A stretch of 10,013 nucleotides of DNA from the NCBI GenBank assembly GCA_964466645.1, contig CAYXPB010000196.1, positions 1-10,013 of the forward strand, written 5' to 3'. The stretch is from Acetivibrio sp964466645. Lineage in GTDB: Bacteria; Bacillota; Clostridia; Acetivibrionales; Acetivibrionaceae. A model generated the notes under the pieces. The model was given only the letters and a program-made list of their open reading frames with translations, had not been told where the DNA came from and searched no databases. Both the position numbers and the translations under genes were made by a program. Shown piece after piece: positions 6,382 to 10,013 of the stretch. Numbering within the stretch: the stretch's first letter is position 1; each line of letters begins with the position of its first letter.

Positions 6382-7440
6382 ATGTTGATTGTTGGAATAG
6401 ATATAGGAGGGGTATTTGTTAAAAGTGCAACTGTGGAATATTCTGGGGATGAAGGCACGCTTTTGAAAACAGAAAGAAATCCGTTTAATTTTAGACTTAA
6501 TAATCATAACCTTAATGAAGCACTTACTGAAGAACTTTATCTACATGCTGACCCGAAGGATATAGATGCTGTGGTAATTACAATAACGGCAGAAACTGTT
6601 GGCATATTCAGGACTTTGGAAGAAGGCGTAGTTACTATCTCGGAAATATGCTCTAGAACATACAAGGATATTCCTCACGGATTTATTGCTGTTGATGGCA
6701 AAGTACATACTATTGAAGACGTTTTGAAGGCGCCATTGGATTTTGCTTCTGCTAATTGGATTGCAACTAGTTATTTAGCTTCCAGATTTATAAAAGATGG
6801 GTTTTTCATTGATGTTGGAAGCACTTCAAGTGATATCATCCCCATCGTTAACGGAGAGGTCTGCCCTGAAGGAAAAATCGACATGTACCGGCTGCATACA
6901 GGTGAATTGATTTATGCAGGAATTTTGAGAACATATATACAGTGTCTAGTCGGTAAACTGCCTTTCCGGAACGGATGGATAGGATTATCCTCCGAATTGA
7001 GGTGTTTTACTGCACATATTTATGTCTATCTTGGCCTTATCAAAGAAATTACAATGCTTCATCCTTTTTCGGGAAAACAGATTAACATTAATAGGAGTGA
7101 GGCTAAGGAGGCGATTTGCAGAAGTGTATGTTCCGATTCAACGATTTTATCAGATGAGGAAGTATATGCAATGGCCAAATATATTCACGAACAACAGATA
7201 TCTATGATAGTAGAGTCCATTAAAAGTATAAAAGCTTTGAAATGGAATAAGGATATTGATCTGTCTTATGTTGTAGCAGGGAGTGGCTCTTTTTTGGCTA
7301 AAAAAGCCGTTGAAATACTTGGGGGAGAGGTGGTTCAGTCATACGATGATTTTGTTAAGGATGCTGATAACGCAACAGCGGTAGCCCTAACCAATTTTAT
7401 GAAGGATTGGATTGAAGAGAGTCAGACTAAGGTGAGTTAA
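6382..7440 (+). CDS. MfnF-like protein (hydantoinase/oxoprolinase-related, ASKHA fold)
   Basis: A 352-residue member of the family known in methylotrophs as 'H4MPT-linked C1 transfer pathway protein' and in methanogens as MfnF, which condenses aminomethyl-furanmethyl diphosphate with the tyramine phenol of glutamyl-tyramine. Visible marks are GIDIGG at the N terminus (5-10), VVITITAETVGIFRTLEEGV (64-83), SANWIAT (123-129), IDVGSTSSDIIPI (143-155), RLHTGELIYAGILRT (170-184) and VAGSGSFLAKKAVEILGG (298-315). In relatives the first motif continues as ANTK; here it is VFVK (11-14). The start is ATG 6382, 6 nt after GGGAGGTG (6368-6375); a GTG at 6373 falls inside that ribosome site and is unlikely. 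The MfnE-type kinase in the same cluster could supply an activated alcohol diphosphate to this enzyme. Whether that is the methanofuran furan is unknown. Confidence 0.82.
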   Translation: MLIVGIDIGGVFVKSATVEYSGDEGTLLKTERNPFNFRLNNHNLNEALTEELYLHADPKDIDAVVITITAETVGIFRTLEEGVVTISEICSRTYKDIPHGFIAVDGKVHTIEDVLKAPLDFASANWIATSYLASRFIKDGFFIDVGSTSSDIIPIVNGEVCPEGKIDMYRLHTGELIYAGILRTYIQCLVGKLPFRNGWIGLSSELRCFTAHIYVYLGLIKEITMLHPFSGKQININRSEAKEAICRSVCSDSTILSDEEVYAMAKYIHEQQISMIVESIKSIKALKWNKDIDLSYVVAGSGSFLAKKAVEILGGEVVQSYDDFVKDADNATAVALTNFMKDWIEESQTKVS

Positions 7441-7467
7441 TGAAATAGAGCAAAGGTGGTACAAAAA

Positions 7468-8250
7468 ATGGAAATGTTGAATACTGTACCTTTTATGTCT
7501 CCTAAGGAGTATTTGAAGGTGTTTGGATTGGATGAATTGCCATCATTAGATAAGGCAGTTATTATGACATTTAATAGGGATATGTTTAATACTTTAAAAA
7601 GTTTTACAGAACCTAGTTGCAAAGGTGCTTTTGAATGCAAAAAGCAAAGAAGGGACTTTTTTGATATAAATTATCAAACAGGCTGTTCAAGGGTCTTCCT
7701 ATCTGGAGATGGGGGACCTGCAACTGCTTTTGCCATGGAAATATGTATTGCCAGAGGGGCAAAAGCTTTTATAGGAGTGGGCTTTACGGTCAGTTTATCA
7801 CCAGACGAACTGGCTGTTGGCGATATATATATTCCTATGACGGTAATGAGAAATGATGGAATATCAACAAAGTACCTGCCGTTAGAGTTCCCGGTGAGTG
7901 GCAGTGCACAGATTATTCAGAACATTATATCAAGGTTTGGTGAGTCGCAGAACATAAAAACAGGTATGTGTTGCTGTACGGATTCATTTTTTATGCATTC
8001 GGTTGATGAAGTCAAGAAATGGAAACTTGGAGGAGCCAAATCTATTGATATGGAATCGGGAGCTTTTTATTCAGTTGCACAATATTATGGTGTTCCAGCA
8101 GTCCTGATTAATGTTGTTGCAGAGGAACTGGATAATGGTCAGTGGAAAGTTGATTATCCTAAAGCAAGAGAAACTGTGCAAGCTATTTATAATAATTATG
8201 ATAAAATAATTGAGGCAGTTAATAATGTAACAAAAAATAGAGTGACTTAA
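7468..8250 (+). CDS. Nucleoside phosphorylase-fold protein (PNP_UDP_1 type)
   Basis: A 260-residue protein of the purine nucleoside/uridine phosphorylase superfamily. Matches include VFLSGDGGPATAFAMEI (76-92, like the family's sTGiGgpSaaialEEL), IGVGFTVSLSPDELAVGDIYIP (102-123), TGMCCCTDSFF (165-175) and the signature SIDMESGAFYSVAQYYGVP (192-210) with the ribose-binding Met-Glu. The N-terminal phosphate loop that is normally GDPxR is not recognisable; VIMTFNRDMF (31-40) stands there. Phosphorolysis is therefore uncertain, and hydrolytic cleavage of a nucleoside-like intermediate or by-product is an alternative. The start is ATG 7468, chosen because AAAGGTGG (7452-7459) lies 8 nt upstream; the in-frame GTG at 7456 is within that site. 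It follows the MfnF-like gene by 27 nt and seems to be the last gene of the cluster. Confidence 0.8.
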   Translation: MEMLNTVPFMSPKEYLKVFGLDELPSLDKAVIMTFNRDMFNTLKSFTEPSCKGAFECKKQRRDFFDINYQTGCSRVFLSGDGGPATAFAMEICIARGAKAFIGVGFTVSLSPDELAVGDIYIPMTVMRNDGISTKYLPLEFPVSGSAQIIQNIISRFGESQNIKTGMCCCTDSFFMHSVDEVKKWKLGGAKSIDMESGAFYSVAQYYGVPAVLINVVAEELDNGQWKVDYPKARETVQAIYNNYDKIIEAVNNVTKNRVT

Positions 8251-8288
8251 GTAAGCCCACCAAGCACTAAGTGATGGAAATTTGTACA

Positions 8289-8345
8289 CTTGGTATTAAG
8301 AGGAGATTTTTATTTCTGGAATATAAAAGTCTCTTTGTTACCAAG
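8289..8345. repeat. Long imperfect hairpin in spacer
   Basis: CTTGGTA (8289-8295) pairs with TACCAAG (8339-8345), AAGAG (8298-8302) with CTCTT (8331-8335), and TTTTA (8308-8312) with TAAAA (8324-8328), leaving an 11-nt loop. It lies after the phosphorylase-fold gene and before the glycosylase. There is no T-run after it, so it is not a typical terminator. A second ACCAAG at 8259-8264 could pair with the same CTTGGT instead, so two exclusive folds are possible. It may be an RNA processing or attenuation element, or a small mobile-element remnant. Confidence 0.45.
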
Positions 8346-8358
8346 CAAATAGTATTTG
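8346..8358. promoter_or_regulatory. 13-bp palindrome before glycosylase gene
   Basis: CAAATA-G-TATTTG is a perfect inverted repeat about 22 nt before the glycosylase ATG and directly upstream of its ribosome site (AAAGGG, 8364-8369). It could be an operator. AT-rich palindromes of this length can occur by chance. Confidence 0.25.
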
Positions 8359-8380
8359 TGACGAAAGGGTAAATTTATAT

Positions 8381-9079
8381 ATGTCCAACACAAAAAACAT
8401 TAAAAAATTCACTGAAGTAAAAAATCAGTTACTTGGTATTTATGATTTGTTGCTTGAAAGATACGGTGATCAACATTGGTGGCCAGCACAAACCCAAATA
8501 GAAGTAATCGTAGGGGCTGTATTGGCTCAATTTATATCATGGAAGAATGTAGTTAAAGCAATAGATAACTTAAAGGAAAGAGATTTATTAGATGCAAAGA
8601 AAATATATGACTGTGACATTGAATTGATAAAGGAGTTAATAAGACCTTGTGGATATTTCAACAGGAAGTCTATAATTTTGAAGTCGGTTGTGGGTTTCCT
8701 GGTAGAGGAATACGAAGGGGAACTTGATAAAATGTTTGAGATACCGCTTTGTTTTTTGAGAGATAAACTTCTTAATGTTAAGGGTATAGGACCTGAAACC
8801 GCCGATTCGATATTATTGTATGCCGGTTATAAGAAGATATTTGTCATTGATGCTTACACAGTAAGGATATTTAATAGGTTGGGTTTTCTAAATGGAGACG
8901 AGAAGTATCATGATGTTCAAAAGTTTTTTATGGAACACTTACCTGAGGATGTGGACTTGTATAACCAGTTTCATGCATTGATAGTCAAGTTGGGAAGTGA
9001 ATGTTGTTCGTTTAAAAAACCGAAATGTAGTTCTTGCTGTTTAAATACTATCTGTGGATATAGTGGACGGATTATATAA
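8381..9079 (+). CDS. HhH-GPD DNA glycosylase, endonuclease III-related
   Basis: A 232-residue base-excision-repair glycosylase with an iron-sulfur cluster. The helix-hairpin-helix is LLNVKGIGPETADSILLYAG (130-149), followed by the catalytic Asp D157 in VIDAYTVRI. The [4Fe-4S] loop C209-x6-C216-x2-C219-x5-C225 is intact. The N-terminal HWWPAQTQIEVIVGAVLAQ (32-50) is typical of the endonuclease III-related/3-methyladenine glycosylase group (MagIII-like, COG2231 type), not of classical Nth. In classical Nth a Lys in the hairpin makes the enzyme a bifunctional lyase; here that position is E139, so a monofunctional glycosylase, perhaps for alkylated bases, is expected. It is separated from the upstream cluster by 130 nt with inverted repeats and is probably a separate unit. 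Confidence 0.9.
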   Translation: MSNTKNIKKFTEVKNQLLGIYDLLLERYGDQHWWPAQTQIEVIVGAVLAQFISWKNVVKAIDNLKERDLLDAKKIYDCDIELIKELIRPCGYFNRKSIILKSVVGFLVEEYEGELDKMFEIPLCFLRDKLLNVKGIGPETADSILLYAGYKKIFVIDAYTVRIFNRLGFLNGDEKYHDVQKFFMEHLPEDVDLYNQFHALIVKLGSECCSFKKPKCSSCCLNTICGYSGRII

Positions 9080-9151
9080 TATAAATTGTTGTAAATATAA
9101 TCGGTTCAAATGGAAATGTAAAATGAAATATACTTAACTGGAGGTTTGAGG

Positions 9152-9483
9152 ATGAGTTTTGATCTTAGTATAACAAGAATGGATACTGAAACTGAGGCGG
9201 ATAATGATCCGATTTCATTAGAAGAATGGTTGCAGGTAGTTGAAGATGATAATGATCTAAAGCTTACAGAATCAATTCAAGGCATAAATCCTATTACAAG
9301 AACAAAATTCTTATAAAGGAAGAAGGATTGGCCATATGGAGACATACTGAAAAAGATTATGACGTAGAATTCCATTTCAAAAAAGGTAAAATCCGTGCCA
9401 ATGGTTATGATGATTGTTTGATCAATAAAATGAAACAATTAGCAGAAAAGTTGAATGCAAAGGTATCCGGAATAGACAAGTAA
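9152..9483 (+). pseudogene. Small conserved hypothetical protein, broken by a one-base frameshift
   Basis: The first part, 9152-9316, reads 54 aa from an ATG with a good ribosome site (GGAGG 9140-9144, 7 nt away) and ends in a premature TAA after INPITRTKFL. Adding one base to the A-run at 9304-9307 restores a frame that runs through ILIKEEGLAIWRH and FHFKKGKIRANG to the TAA at 9481-9483, giving an uninterrupted protein of 110 aa. The restored product resembles a widespread small hypothetical family with an SLEEWL segment, a GINP.TG motif, a GLAIW strand and a C-terminal helix. Its function is unknown to me. Either the break is a recent mutation or slip in the A-run, or it is a sequencing error next to a homopolymer. 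Confidence 0.7.
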
Positions 9484-9507
9484 AAAAATAGAGGAGTAAA
9501 TGTATTT

Positions 9508-9714
9508 ATGGGAGCTAATGATATGGATGGTGAGAATAAAGCTAAGTTTGAAACCCATCAGGTAGCACTAAATGAGTATTTTAAAAATCAAAAAGTAGAG
9601 AGTATTCGTTGTGAAAGATGTAAAGAATTAATTGAAGTTAAAGCGTTAGGCAATACTGCCTGGACTATGAATTGTAAATGTGGATTGTACAAAGATACTT
9701 TGAGAGGGCTTTAA
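9508..9714 (+). CDS. Small zinc-ribbon-like protein
   Basis: A hypothetical 68-residue protein of unknown function. C35-x2-C38 and C56-x-C58, separated by 17 residues, look like a small zinc-ribbon. The N-terminal half (about 14-33) is polar and probably helical. There is no signal peptide or membrane segment. The start is ATG 9508 with GAGGAG at 9491-9496; the ATG at 9500 is in another frame. It starts 24 nt after the end of the frameshifted gene and may share its transcript, so the two could be a small accessory pair, though the evidence for that is only the spacing. Confidence 0.6.
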   Translation: MGANDMDGENKAKFETHQVALNEYFKNQKVESIRCERCKELIEVKALGNTAWTMNCKCGLYKDTLRGL

Positions 9715-9781
9715 TGGATGGTTAAGTTTATATTAAAATGTACTAAGGTCTGCTTTATAAAATAATTCTGGTGAATTAGGT

Positions 9782-9862
9782 ATGGTTCAAAATATTATGT
9801 TTTTAAAAGGAGATGCAACTTACCCAAGTCAGCTGGGATTAAACATTCTTCTGTTGTTTTGA
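9782..9862 (+). pseudogene. Possible N-terminal fragment of a macro-domain-like protein
   Basis: A 26-codon ATG-to-TGA frame begins MVQNIMFLKGDATYP. The segment 'lKGDATYP' is the opening seen in bacterial macro-domain (ADP-ribose phosphatase-like) proteins, which usually run to about 150 residues. Here the similarity stops after the first strand and a stop follows, leaving a relic at most. The rest of 9715-9915 shows no coding frame I can support. The match is short, so chance is not excluded. Confidence 0.35.
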
Positions 9863-9915
9863 GGTTATAGCTAAAAGATATAAAAGTATATCAAAAAAAT
9901 AAATATTTTTTCGTA

Positions 9916-9960
9916 CACCCCCTCGCTTTTTCGGCTTAAAAGTGAGGGGGTGATTTTTTT
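9916..9960 (+). terminator. Strong rho-independent terminator
   Basis: A 15-bp stem (CACCCCCTCGCTTTT at 9916-9930 with AAAAGTGAGGGGGTG at 9938-9952, one G-T pair) closes a 7-nt loop, TCGGCTT. A run of seven T follows at 9954-9960. It ends transcription from the small genes upstream. The A-rich run before it (9895-9903) is weaker as a minus-strand terminator tail. Confidence 0.92.
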
Positions 9961-10013
9961 ACCCTTCTTTTGTCCTTCGAAAACAAAATATACGGTATAT
10001 CAGGGAAACTACC

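Noticed and set aside
8251..8380. Riboswitch or rho-independent terminator
   Set aside because: Stems are present but there is no T-run and no recognisable aptamer core.
9096..9101. TATAAT upstream of the frameshifted small gene as a promoter
   Set aside because: There is no TGn extension and no -35 at a proper distance; the region is AT-rich enough for chance.
1..10013. CRISPR array, tRNA, rRNA, transposase or attachment site
   Set aside because: No regularly spaced repeats, no tRNA-like cloverleaf, no rRNA segments and no transposase or integrase motifs were seen on either strand.

Overview
The window comes from an AT-rich, low-GC Gram-positive bacterium. Strong AGGAGG-type Shine-Dalgarno sites, A/T-ending codons and the protein families point to a Clostridia-like Firmicute; this is inference from composition, not a species call. 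All supported genes lie on the + strand.

Positions 1-8250 hold a compact, probably co-transcribed cluster of eight genes. In order they encode: a metal-dependent amidohydrolase (73-855); a small amino-acid-kinase-fold protein of the MfnE type (890-1480); a TldD-like protein (1520-2707) overlapping a TldE/PmbA-like protein (2697-4004, interrupted by a 10-N assembly gap); an M24 'pita-bread' aminopeptidase homologue (4086-5216); a radical SAM/SPASM enzyme (5231-6256); a hydantoinase/oxoprolinase-like ASKHA protein of the MfnF type (6382-7440); and a nucleoside-phosphorylase-fold protein (7468-8250). An extended -10 promoter and an imperfect dyad sit before the MfnF-like gene, so the last two genes may have their own start of transcription.

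MfnE- and MfnF-type proteins catalyse consecutive steps of methanofuran assembly in methanogens: a furan alcohol phosphate is phosphorylated to the diphosphate, then condensed with the phenol of glutamyl-tyramine. No C1-transfer or methanogenesis gene is visible here. The three peptidase homologues have changed active sites. The TldD-like protein has lost all its expected zinc ligands (HEAVGH has become AMLVGY, and the Cys position is Met). The TldE partner is non-catalytic in the family anyway. The M24 protein has Gly at two of its five metal-ligand positions. The amidohydrolase and the radical SAM enzyme keep their key residues. My reading is an undescribed pathway for a small molecule, cofactor or peptide-derived product, using Mfn-like furan or other activated-alcohol chemistry, radical chemistry and repurposed protease folds. 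The product cannot be read from this window.

From 8251 on the content changes to an accessory region. A spacer with competing inverted repeats leads into a HhH-GPD DNA glycosylase of the endonuclease III-related type (8381-9079). Then follow a small conserved protein broken by a one-base frameshift (9152-9483), a 68-residue zinc-ribbon-like protein (9508-9714), a short fragment resembling the start of a macro-domain-like protein (9782-9862), and a strong rho-independent terminator (9916-9960). I see nothing recognisable in 9961-10013.
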